DNA from: Nemertoderma westbladi
Lineage: Eukaryota; Xenacoelomorpha; Nemertodermatida; Nemertodermatidae
Reading direction: 5' to 3'
Length of the DNA: 30,256 bases
Assembly: GCA_032718475.1 (NCBI GenBank)
Contig: JAUCBJ010004196.1
Coordinates: 1 to 30,256 of the forward strand
Shown here: positions 1-8,811 of the stretch, piece by piece
How the letters are laid out: each line of letters begins with the position of its first letter
How positions within the stretch are numbered: position 1 is the first letter of the stretch
Position numbers and translations under genes: made by a program
Notes under the pieces: model-generated
Seen by the model: the letters and a program-made list of their open reading frames with translations, nothing else
The model's database searches: none
Told to the model about the DNA's origin: nothing

Positions 1-2411
1 CGATATAAGCTACGTGAGTCCCAGGGTGCGGTAGAACTGGATCAACTTATATATCAGCTACGTGAGTCCCAGGGTGCGGTAGAACTGTAAGTGACTTATA
101 TATATAAGCTACGTGAGTCCCAGGGTGCGGTAGAACTGGATCAACTTATATATAAGCTACGTGAGTCCCAGGGTGCGGTAGAACTGGATCAACTTATATA
201 TAAGCTACGTGAGTCCCGGGGTGCGGTAGAACTGGATCAACTTATATATAAGCTACGTGAGTCCCGGGGTGCGGTAGAACTGGATCAACTTATATATAAG
301 CTACGTGAGTCCCGGGGTGCGGTAGAACTGGATCAACTTATATATAAGCTACGTGAGTCCCGGGGTGCGGTAGAACTGGATCAACTTATATATAAGCTAC
401 GTGAGTCCCAGGGTGCGGTAGAACTGGATCAACTTATATATAAGCTACGTGAGTCCCAGGGTGCGGTAGAACTGGATCAACTTATATATAAGCTACGTGA
501 GTCCCAGGGTGCGGTAGAACTGGATCAACTTATATATAAGCTACGTGAGTCCCAGGGTGCGGTAGAACTGGATCAACTTATATATAAGCTACGTGAGTCC
601 CAGGGTGCGGTAGAACTGGATCAACTTATATATAAGCTACGTGAGTCCCGGGGTGCGGTAGAACTGGATCAACTTATATATAAGCTACGTGAGTCCCAGG
701 GTGCGGTAGAACCGGATCAACTTATATATAAGCTACGTGAGTCCCGGGGTGCGGTAGAACTGGATCAACTTATATATAAGCTACGTGAGTCCCAGGGTGC
801 GGTAGAACTGGATCAACTTATATATAAGCTACGTGAGTCCCGGGGTGCGGTAGAACTGGATCAACTTATATATAAGCTACGTGAGTCCCAGGGTGCGGTA
901 GAACCGGATCAACTTATATATAAGCTACGTGAGTCCCGGGGTGCGGTAGAACTGGATCAACTTATATATAAGCTACGTGAGTCCCAGGGTGCGGTAGAAC
1001 TGGATCAACTTATATATAAGCTACGTGAGTCCCGGGGTGCGGTAGAACTGGATCAACTTATATATAAGCTACGTGAGTCCCGGGGTGCGGTAGAACTGGA
1101 TCAACTTATATATAAGCTACGTGAGTCCCAGGGTGCGGTAGAACCGGATCAACTTATATATAAGCTACGTGAGTCCCGGGGTGCGGTAGAACTGGATCAA
1201 CTTATATATAAGCTACGTGAGTCCCAGGGTGCGGAAGAACTGGATCAACTTATATATAAGCTACGTGAGTCCCGGGGTGCGGTAGAACTGGATCAACTTA
1301 TATATAAGCTACGTGAGTCCCGGGGTGCGGTAGAACTGGATCAACTTATATATAAGCTACGTGAGTCCCGGGGTGCGGTAGAACTGGATCAACTTATATA
1401 TAAGCTACGTGAGTCCCGGGGTGCGGTAGAACTGGATCAACTTATATATAAGCTACGTGAGTCCCGGGGTGCGGTAGAACTGGATCAACTTATATATAAG
1501 CTACGTGAGTCCCGGGGTGCGGTAGAACTGGATCAACTTATATATAAGCTACGTGAGTCCCGGGGTGCGGTAGAACTGGATCAACTTATATATAAGCTAC
1601 GTGAGTCCCGGGGTGCGGTAGAACTGGATCAACTTATATATAAGCTACGTGAGTCCCGGGGTGCGGTAGAACTGGATCAACTTATATATAAGCTACGTGA
1701 GTCCCGGGGTGCGGTAGAACTGGATCAACTTATATATAAGCTACGTGAGTCCCGGGGTGCGGTAGAACTGGATCAACTTATATATAAGCTACGTGAGTCC
1801 CGGGGTGCGGTAGAACTGGATCAACTTATATATAAGCTACGTGAGTCCCGGGGTGCGGTAGAACTGGATCAACTTATATATAAGCTACGTGAGTCCCAGG
1901 GTGCGGTAGAACTGGATCAACTTATATATAAGCTACGTGAGTCCCAGGGTGCGGTAGAACTGGATCAACTTATATATAAGCTACGTGAGTCCCAGGGTGC
2001 GGTAGAACTGGATCAACTTATATATAAGCTACGTGAGTCCCGGGGTGCGGTAGAACTGGATCAACTTATATATAAGCTACGTGAGTCCCGGGGTGCGGTA
2101 GAACTGGATCAACTTATATATAAGCTACGTGAGTCCCGGGGTGCGGTAGAACTGGATCAACTTATATATAAGCTACGTGAGTCCCGGGGTGCGGTAGAAC
2201 TGGATCAACTTATATATAAGCTACGTGAGTCCCGGGGTGCGGTAGAACTGGATCAACTTATATATAAGCTACGTGAGTCCCAGGGTGCGGTAGAACTGGA
2301 TCAACTTATATATAAGCTACGTGAGTCCCGGGGTGCGGTAGAACTGGATCAACTTATATATAAGCTACGTGAGTCCCGGGGTGCGGTAGAACTGGATCAA
2401 CTTATATATAA
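1..2411. repeat. 48-bp minisatellite derived from the 3' end of RYK
   Basis: About 50 head-to-tail units of 48 bp, beginning before the window and ending inside the RYK stop-codon region. The first two units (1-90) are slightly irregular. From about 91 the array is almost invariant: differences fall mainly at one A/G site (CCAGGG or CCGGGG), with rare CTG/CCG and GTA/GAA changes. Each unit holds the 12-bp perfect palindrome CTTATATATAAG. On the minus strand each unit shares the stretch CAGTTCTACCGCACC and the terminal AGCTTATATATAAG with the last codons of RYK, so the unit was clearly copied from there. The period is a multiple of three, which leaves one plus-strand frame open for 786 codons; that frame is judged an artefact. 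If RYK is transcribed past its stop, the array forms the start of its 3' UTR. Confidence 0.97.
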
Positions 2412-4363
2412 GCTCCGAGGGTGCGGTAGAACTGGTGCAACCAGCTGTTAATCTCAGTGAATCGCGGTCTGTCCTCAGGAAGGATAGACCAGCAGCAGCA
2501 AATCAGTTTATATAATTCGTCGGGGCAGTTGGAGGGTTGGTGGAGACGCCTCCCATCGGCGAGATACGCGGCGACCTCCGAGGGGTCGACGTCCGGAAGG
2601 GGCTGCTGGGCGCGGACCAGGAGCTCCCAGACGACCACCCCGAAGGACCACACATCGCTGGCGGAGCTGAACTCGCCGTCGACAAGGGCCTCCAGGGCTA
2701 GCCACTTAACGGGTCGGTTCTCGTTGTCGCCCAGACAGTGGTAGTCCCCGGGGAACAGGTCTCGTGACAACGCGTTGTCGGAGAGACGCAGGTTGAGTTC
2801 CTTGTCGATGTAACAGTTGCGGGTAGCGACGTCGCGATGTACGATTTGCCGACGGGCGAGGTGCGCCAGACCTCGACTCAGTTGGATGCTGAGCTGGGCC
2901 ACCTCCCGCGTGGACACCGGCGAGCGGTTGTCGCGCTGCTCGAGCAGCCACGTCTTCAGGTTACCGGGCGGCCGGTACGGGTATACGACGAGGGGTTTCC
3001 CTACAGTGTCCACGCAGACACCCATCGCGCCCAGTATGTGTCGGTGGTCGATGCCAGCCAACGCGGCGCTCTCGGTTAGTAAGAGGCCGGTCTGCTCCTC
3101 CGAGGCGACATCGTTCACTGTCTTTACAAGGATGACATCCCCGGGTTGTTGCCCCTCGGCCATCGAACCCAAAACGATCCGTCCGAACGTACCTTCCTGG
3201 ATCACTGTCTTCATTAGGATCTGATCGCGGTCCACCGCCGGTTGAATCCGATCCACCTGACCACCGGATGAGTTATAGCTGGTCGTTGATTCGTTAGCGC
3301 TCCGAGCCGAGTTGGAAGCGACGCAGCCGGACGGGACCCTCAAGTACCGCGGTTGATTATCTATCATTAATGGGCCTACAGCGCCGTCCTTGAGGGATGA
3401 CGTCATTAGCGGTGTGGGGCGGGGGGTCACCATGGAGCTGGTGCGGGAGGGGACCGACATCACCGTAGGCGCGGGTCCCATCAGCCGCGCGGAGGTGGTA
3501 CCACTACCACCACCGCCTTCACTTTCGGTGCCTTTCATACTGCGCACGTGGTAGCATGCGACAACCAGAGCCACTAGAAATATGAACCCGACGACGGAAC
3601 CGACGCCAGTATAAAACAGTGTGGTATCGGCCACGGACACTAAAACGTCGCCCGGTTGTAGCCACACAATGTATGGCGGGGTTGAGTTGCCCTGCAGCTG
3701 TGTAACGCCGGGCAATCTCGGTGTATTTATTCTCGACATGGTTTCCCGGATGACTTCAGGGCTCATCTTCCCTAAACCCAGACCGGAGTCTAGCAGAGAA
3801 CTGCAGTGCTTACTGGGAAGGAAGTCAAGAGAAGTAATGTTAATGTTACCCGGTGAAAAAAAATGAGTAAAATTAATAGAAACTTGAAAATTAACAATGT
3901 AGTTCTCGTTAACCGTGGGTCGACACTGAAAGTTCATTTTAAAGGAGGACAGGAATCTTGGAACTCGACCAGTTTTCGAAATATTAATTGTAGGATCATC
4001 CATTACAGTGGCATCCTCGGTTTGAGTCGATATTGAATAATTAATGTCTGAGTTTGAATCCCAATGGAATAACAATTCGTCAATATTGAAAGGAATTTTA
4101 AAAGGGAATCCAACTGAGTGGTAATTGACCACGCCATCTCGAATAAACCTGAGTTCCCCATCAAAACCAACAATACGGGAAACTTCACGGGAATCTAAAT
4201 AAAGATTGAGGTTTGATGCGACGCGAGATGGAATTTCCCCAAATACAGAAAGAGCAACCCATCCCAAGTAACACTTCAACATTAACGCTAAATGCGCCCT
4301 AAATATCAAGAACAATACAGTAGTGAATCGAGTCATAAAATATCGCACCATTGTGGTAGCCAT
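2402..4363 (-). CDS. RYK: RYK/Derailed-type Wnt co-receptor, pseudokinase, intronless frame
   Basis: A 653-residue single-pass receptor. Residues 12-40 are hydrophobic and fit a signal sequence. A WIF (Wnt-binding) domain spans about 51-190, with Cys147 and Cys187 and NxS/T sites at 108, 127, 164, 175 and 226. A transmembrane helix lies at 255-273. A Ser/Pro/Gly-rich linker leads to a tyrosine-kinase-like domain at 382-648. Family marks of RYK are visible: QEGTFG in place of the full glycine loop, Lys414, HRDVATRN at 509-516, and DNA (529-531) in place of DFG, followed by the RYK-typical ALSRDLFPGDYHCLGDNE. It ends in AYI, a possible PDZ ligand. RYK proteins bind Wnt in axon guidance and polarity and are regarded as kinase-dead (family knowledge). 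The ATG is the first after an in-frame TGA about 18 nt upstream. No intron interrupts the frame. The kinase half is GC-rich and the WIF half AT-rich. The TAA overlaps the minisatellite edge. Confidence 0.95.
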   Translation of the reverse strand: MATTMVRYFMTRFTTVLFLIFRAHLALMLKCYLGWVALSVFGEIPSRVASNLNLYLDSREVSRIVGFDGELRFIRDGVVNYHSVGFPFKIPFNIDELLFHWDSNSDINYSISTQTEDATVMDDPTINISKTGRVPRFLSSFKMNFQCRPTVNENYIVNFQVSINFTHFFSPGNINITSLDFLPSKHCSSLLDSGLGLGKMSPEVIRETMSRINTPRLPGVTQLQGNSTPPYIVWLQPGDVLVSVADTTLFYTGVGSVVGFIFLVALVVACYHVRSMKGTESEGGGGSGTTSARLMGPAPTVMSVPSRTSSMVTPRPTPLMTSSLKDGAVGPLMIDNQPRYLRVPSGCVASNSARSANESTTSYNSSGGQVDRIQPAVDRDQILMKTVIQEGTFGRIVLGSMAEGQQPGDVILVKTVNDVASEEQTGLLLTESAALAGIDHRHILGAMGVCVDTVGKPLVVYPYRPPGNLKTWLLEQRDNRSPVSTREVAQLSIQLSRGLAHLARRQIVHRDVATRNCYIDKELNLRLSDNALSRDLFPGDYHCLGDNENRPVKWLALEALVDGEFSSASDVWSFGVVVWELLVRAQQPLPDVDPSEVAAYLADGRRLHQPSNCPDELYKLICCCWSILPEDRPRFTEINSWLHQFYRTLGAYI

Positions 4364-4476
4364 ATAGTCTAGTATATATCATATCAAAACAGCCAATTAT
4401 ATTAATTTATATAGGCCTACCGGTAAGTTATAAATCGAAATGTCAGGTCAGTAGACCTACTCTACTACTACTACTA
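4364..4476. other. Region just upstream of RYK start
   Basis: AT-rich sequence immediately 5' of the RYK ATG, with TATATA-like stretches around 4370-4385 and a TAGGCCTA-like octamer near 4412. A short CTA trinucleotide tract (4462-4479) borders the LINE scrap beyond. No definite promoter element can be assigned. A 5' UTR or promoter role is inferred only from position. Confidence 0.4.
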
Positions 4477-4614
4477 CTAGGATCGGCATGCTGCATTGCA
4501 GCTGCATTTCAAGAATGCTGTGCCGGCTTGTCGACAAAATTGCGAAGCCACAACTCCCTATCAACCATAAAATGAGCTAGATCATCCGGATCTTCGAGAC
4601 CAGTGTCCTTTAAG
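4477..4614 (-). mobile_element. 3' end scrap of a LINE, same family as the 28252-30256 element
   Basis: This 138-bp stretch matches 28279-28417 over its whole length with a modest number of substitutions. It covers the last codons and 3' UTR of that LINE. The match begins at the LINE 3' terminus (CTAGGATCGG) and stops abruptly at 4614, as expected for a severely 5'-truncated insertion. The trinucleotide tract CTA (TAG on the element's strand) at 4462-4479 is consistent with a short 3' repeat tail. It lies about 115 bp upstream of the RYK start codon. Confidence 0.85.
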
Positions 4615-5600
4615 TGTCTATAACACTTGTCTGGTGGGAAAACACTTAGAAGGGTTTTCTTATATTCTTTTCTACATTGTCTATATGAAAAGACTCTGAT
4701 ATTTTTCTCGAATTTCTCGTTTTCCTCGGGAAAATACCGGGAAAAAATACGGGAAATTTTTTTCCAAAAATTGTAAAGATTTTAGCAGCTTAGATAAACA
4801 TGGTTTTCTCAATCAATATTTTTATTAGGCCTATACCAAGGACTACTTTACTACTGTAGTATAGTAGTCCTTGGCTGCTTGGCCTATACATACAGACATA
4901 ACAGCATAATATGAGTACTGGAGTAGGCCTATAACAATTTAGATAGGCCTAGTGCAGCGAACTGAAACTGAAATTGAACTGAAACTGAAATCGAACTGAA
5001 ATTGTTTTTGGCAATTTTTGTGAACTGGAACTAAAACTAGAACTGAAATGAAAGTGTTTATTAAAACTAAAACTGGAACTGAAACCGAAACAAGTCAAAT
5101 TTTCTTTCAGTTCGCAGCACTAATACTGCATGTACTGTAATAATATTCAGATATTCTAACAGTCTGAACTGTGCAAAATGAAAAAGAAACGCGAGCAAAA
5201 CTCAAACAGTCAAAGTGATCGAAATTTAGACATTTTGAAAAATTTGACAATGCAATTGTAAAATGCAAAGAAACGCGAGCGAAGCGAGTGAAATTTTTGT
5301 GTCAAATTATTTTCTCACTTTACATGCATGTAAACTTTTTTACACCTTATCCAGTATACCTGTACGCGCACAACGCGTTGCGATTTTTGCACTTCATTTG
5401 CAGCCTGGGGCATAGGCCTTCGTAGGTAGCCTATTACTGTTCAGTACTGGTCATATAAAATTGATGTACAGTCAGACAGTATTACCGGTAGACAAGTACT
5501 TCAAAATTGTGTACGTTATCTGGTAAAGTATCTCGTATCTGCTAAAGCTTATCTAATAAAATGTTCTGACGGGGATAACTGCATGAGTTCATAGAAGATA
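4615..5600. other. Gene-free stretch with small inverted repeats
   Basis: No coding potential seen. It contains a hairpin at 4836-4874 (12-bp perfect arms CCAAGGACTACT with a 15-nt loop) between two GGCCTATA blocks, a small inverted-repeat element at 4951-5121, and a repeated AAAGAAACGCGAGC motif near 5187 and 5268. Several TAGGCCTA and TACCGGTA-like palindromes are scattered through it. Confidence 0.6.
4951..5121. mobile_element. Small inverted-repeat element built of GAACTGAAACT-like units
   Basis: The ends AGTGCAGCGAACTGAAA and TTTCAGTTCGCAGCACT are inverted repeats with one mismatch plus a gap-free core. The interior consists of degenerate GAACTGAAA(C/T)T units. The flanks CCT and AAT give no clear target duplication unless part of the terminal CTA/TAG is counted. 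It resembles a miniature inverted-repeat element, but only one copy is seen here, so mobility is inference. Confidence 0.5.
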
Positions 5601-6576
5601 GATTTTTTTTATTTTAACTACACCTTTAATCAAGGTAATATAGTTTAGAGCACAATAATTATGAATAAACTATTATAATTAATAATACAAACCGCCACCA
5701 GAATATTAAATTTAAATTTAAAGGAGCGTAGTGCAAAGTAAAGGTTCCGAGTTTTATTTAGAGGCTAGTTCGGTCAGAGTCGGTGCAGATGCACATTGCA
5801 AAGCGTGGTAGACATCACAAAAGTTGCCATGGCAATAGAGGCAGATACAGTCTGTTGAAAGTGAGTGGAAAGGCCGGTTTGTTTGGCAAATTTTGTGGTG
5901 AAAACCGTGAGATGTAAATCTTGTTAATACGTGACGATTGGGCTGTTTAGATAGTTTCCAGGTAGAAGAAGCAAAAGATTGATAAAAGATTGTTCATCAA
6001 CGAGATGAAAAGCTAGAGTTGATGAAGCCGTGATATGAAGGCCGATAAACCGTTTAATGTAAGTTGATTTGATGCGGTCCAGTTCTTTCAGGTTTGCTAG
6101 GGTTAGGAAGCTAGGGCATAGTGAGCCATAGGGGCAATTTTCATTCTGAAAAGTTTTAATCCAGTGTCAACAGATAAAAGCCTGAGGTTGTTAAGAGAGC
6201 CCGTAATACTATACGATTTTTTCCTTTTTGAGGTAATATGTTTCGTGAAACTTAGCGAGGTCTGTAGTGTAACACCCAGGTAGTCGTATTCATTAGGCCT
6301 ACATATTGTTATGTCGTTGCCGCCATATATAAATTTGTCTGCAGCGGCCAAACGTCCTGCCTTTCTAAATCTTACAATTTTAGTATTCACTAAGTTGACG
6401 TCCATTCCATTTTTGAGACACCATGATTGAAGTACGTCCAAGCCAATTTTGAATAGTCTGTCTGTCCGAGGCGTATAGTACTGTAGTACGAGGTCGTCGG
6501 CGTAAAACAGGAACTTTAGGAAAGATACCGTCTGTCGGAAAGCCCACGCCAGTCGGATATAAATACAATAAAACAT
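5600..6576 (-). pseudogene. Decayed non-LTR retrotransposon, RT C-terminal half and zinc-knuckle tail
   Basis: The minus-strand frame 6576-6103 shows a reverse transcriptase from the catalytic FYADDLVL block (a YADD box) through the RT-distal segment (LQSWCLKNGMDVNLVNTK, then DYLGVTL). A frameshift near 6105 and another near 5945 move the reading frame. The continuation ends in a C-x2-C...H...C cluster (CLYC...YHALQC), as in the C-terminal domain of many LINE RTs. An A-rich stretch near 5605-5625 (minus strand AATAAAAAAAATC) suggests the 3' end. The 5' side, including the RT fingers and endonuclease, is missing upstream of about 6600, where the inverted-repeat element begins. The family clade cannot be assigned by eye. 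Confidence 0.85.
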
Positions 6577-6618
6577 AGCGGGGAAAAACAGTCTCCAGTA
6601 GAGGTAGTTAGGGTGACA

Positions 6619-7179
6619 GACCGAACGTAATCAGGATCGAATGTAACATAGTTTTTACGAATTGAACGTAACATCAATTATGTTACATTGGATCCTATAA
6701 CTATGTTACATTCGATCTACAAATTACTAAGCTCGAATGTAACATACATTTATTTCAGTTGTGTTTTGATTTCAGGAATTAACCGATAAAATGCTTCGTT
6801 TATTTACAGGAAGAAACAGTTTGGTGTTGGTGAGTACAAAACAAAGACCCAATTAAGTGACCTGCAATCTTGTAACATGTGTTAACTTTCGTTTATTGTT
6901 TTGGTTCCCCCAACACGCCTCTGTAACCTGCTCCTTTCAGCATTTAAATAAAAGTAACCTGCATAATCTTGTAACATCTGTTAACTTTCGTTTATTGTTT
7001 TGGTTCCCCCAACACGCCTCTGTAACCTGCTCCTTTAAATCTGTAAATGGCAATGTTACATTCGAGCTTAGTAATTTGTAGATCGAATGTAAAATAGTTA
7101 TAGGATCCAATGTAACATAATTGAGGTTACGTTCGATACGAAATAACTATGTTACATTCGATCCTGATTACGTTCGGTC
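6619..7179. mobile_element. Non-autonomous inverted-repeat (foldback/MITE-like) element, 127-bp arms
   Basis: The arms at 6619-6745 and 7053-7179 are inverted copies beginning GACCGAACGTAATCAGG, with a few mismatches. Each arm itself contains several diverged copies of an ATGTTACATTCGATC-type motif in both orientations. The centre holds a tandem duplication (about 6858-7050). No transposase frame is present. The flanks (GGTGACA before, ATGTATC after) show no convincing target duplication. Likely a DNA-transposon derivative or foldback element; superfamily unknown. Confidence 0.85.
6858..7050. repeat. Tandem duplication of about 99 bp inside the inverted-repeat element
   Basis: Two adjacent copies share TGTAACAT(G/C)TGTTAAC, then an identical block running from ACTTTCG through GGTTCCCCCAACACGCCTC, then TGTAACCTGCTCCTT. 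The offset between corresponding bases is 99. The short plus-strand open frame across it is a by-product of the period being a multiple of three. Confidence 0.85.
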
Positions 7180-8048
7180 ATGTATCCAGGGTAGTTATTA
7201 CAGTACCGGCAGACCGGTACTGCAGCCAACGAGTCTGTCAGCTGGTCAGTCTGTGGTCTGAGACCACATCTAATTGAAGCTGTTGTCCTTGTCAGGTTGT
7301 GTTTATACACCTGTACAGTACACCAACTGACCAATACTGCAATAGCCTACTGGTGAACCGGTACAATAAATAACAGTTGACAGTACTGCAGTCAGGCAGT
7401 AATATGTAATACTGCAGTTGTTAAAAATTCGGTGCCCCTGGCAGCCTGAAACCGGAAAGAGCCAATGAGACACCTCCAATGTTATTTGTTTTTCAGATAA
7501 ATAATAATAATAATGCACTCTTTTATTAATCATCTATACCTATAAAAATCAAATTCTCTCTCTCTCTCTCTCTCCACTCTCTGTGCTCGAACTCCTCCAA
7601 AACGGGTGGAGGGATTGCGCTGGGGCTTGGCATGTGTGTATAACTTTAACCAGCGGTCGTTATAGGCCACTTTTCGAGAAGTTTAATTCACGTTCAGTAC
7701 CGGGTACAAGTACGCAGGTAGGCCTATACCGGTACCAGGTCGCCAGTAGGCAGTAGGCCTATACCTGTATTCTGGTAGCGGGAAATACCGGGTAACGCGT
7801 CTCGGGTATTACCTGCTGAAGTATCCGGAATCAAACTGTCTGCAACAAAACATTCATGGTACCGGTACTCGATAGTGTATTAGGCCTATTATATTGATAT
7901 ACAGTAGGCCTACCGTGTAGCTACCGTGTAGCCTATGTTTGGTGAGTCGTTTATATAAACCCATAAACTGGTAAACTTAAACTGTGGTAATATAATATAT
8001 TATAGCTGCAGTGTAACAGTTTCTTTATCGCAAAACGGGATATTTCAC
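7180..8048. other. Gene-free stretch with microsatellites and palindromes
   Basis: No gene recognised. It contains a perfect 17-bp palindrome-like sequence TGTGGTCTGAGACCACA around 7250, an AAT-rich microsatellite near 7500, a (TC)n tract at 7555-7574, and many TAGGCCTA and TACCGGTA-type octamers at 7700-7930. The text from ATAAAAATCAAATTCTCTCT onward into the CTCGAACTCCTCC block resembles the conserved ends of some Helitron-like elements (weak, from memory). The part next to 8048 may be the 5' LTR of the following Gypsy-like element, but with no partner LTR in the window its limits cannot be set. Confidence 0.5.
7555..7574. repeat. (TC)10 microsatellite
   Basis: Uninterrupted TC dinucleotides following AAATTC and preceding CACTCTCTG. 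Confidence 0.9.
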
Positions 8049-8127
8049 TGGCGATGAGGATTATACGGATTACCGATATACATTAATTTTATAACTCTTC
8101 CTGTTTCTGTTCAATTCTGTGCTGTCA

Positions 8128-8811
8128 ATGGCGATGTCCAGAATACCAGGTATTTCCAAGTTCGATCCAGCTGATCATCCCTCTGATACATACACAGCAT
8201 TCTGTGAGTTTGTCTCCGCATTTGAGTATGAATACTTCTCCATCACACACGACCCACCTGAAGGTACAGCCGATACCGCGGCTTGGCACAATACAAACAA
8301 ACGGCGACAGTTCCTAGGACGATTTGCAAGTCGTAACCTGCAACGAGACTTCGAGGAGACTGTTCTGGAAGCAGAACGTGATGTGATTCCATTTACAGAT
8401 ATGGTCAGACTCCTCAAAGATCGGTACAAGCCAACTAAAAATGTAACAACTCTCCCACTATGAATTTCATAACCTCATCCAACAGGAGAATGAAACGTTT
8501 GACTGCTTTATAAACCGCATCAAGCAAGAATCTCACCACTGTGAATTCTCATGTGGGCCTACATGTACAGTTCGTGAACGACTTATACGTGACCAAGTTA
8601 TTGTTGGCACTCGTAATCTAGAAATACGAAAAACTGCTCTAAAAGAGCAATGGAATCTGAATGATCTTATAACCAATGGCAGGCGGCTGGAGGCCGCCTC
8701 TATTGGTGCACAGAAATTGGCTGGGCCATCAGCACCCATTTCTGATGTCCATCGGGTTAGCAAACCGGGTCGTTACTCACGTAAAACCCAACTGAAGAAG
8801 CATATGGACAT
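8128..8811 (+). pseudogene. Gypsy-like gag, frameshifted
   Basis: Starts at ATG 8128 (MAMSRIPGISKFDP...). The first frame runs to a stop at 8461-8463. The homologous protein continues in another frame from about 8448 (SHYEFHNLIQQENETF...) and returns to the first frame near 8800. Residues such as the (W/F)-rich N-terminal part, LLKDRYKPTKN and IRDQVIVGTRN are typical of capsid regions of Gypsy elements that lack long spacers. The zinc-knuckle region is degraded: only scattered Cys/His remain around 8800-8880. Two frame changes, of unknown age, mean no functional Gag. Confidence 0.85.

Noticed and set aside
1-2411. CRISPR array
   Set aside because: Units are contiguous and nearly identical with no unique spacers, and the context is an animal genome.
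91-2451. A 786-codon plus-strand frame encoding 16-residue repeats (LIYKLRES(R/Q)GAVELDQ)
   Set aside because: It exists because the 48-bp unit is a multiple of three with one stop-free frame. Its three kinds of variant (CAG/CGG, CTG/CCG, GTA/GAA) all change the amino acid, which argues against protein constraint, and it overlaps the RYK end in antisense.
2457-3866. Several plus- and minus-strand open frames across the RYK kinase and linker region
   Set aside because: They overlap the RYK frame, which has clear family motifs. GC-rich codon use leaves the other frames open by chance.
6857-7081. 74-codon plus-strand frame with repeated residues
   Set aside because: It follows the 99-bp tandem duplication inside the inverted-repeat element; it resembles no protein.
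7180-7500. Continuation of the decayed LINE of 5600-6576 beyond the inverted-repeat element
   Set aside because: Translation of the minus strand shows no RT-like sequence there, so the LINE was already cut near 6600.
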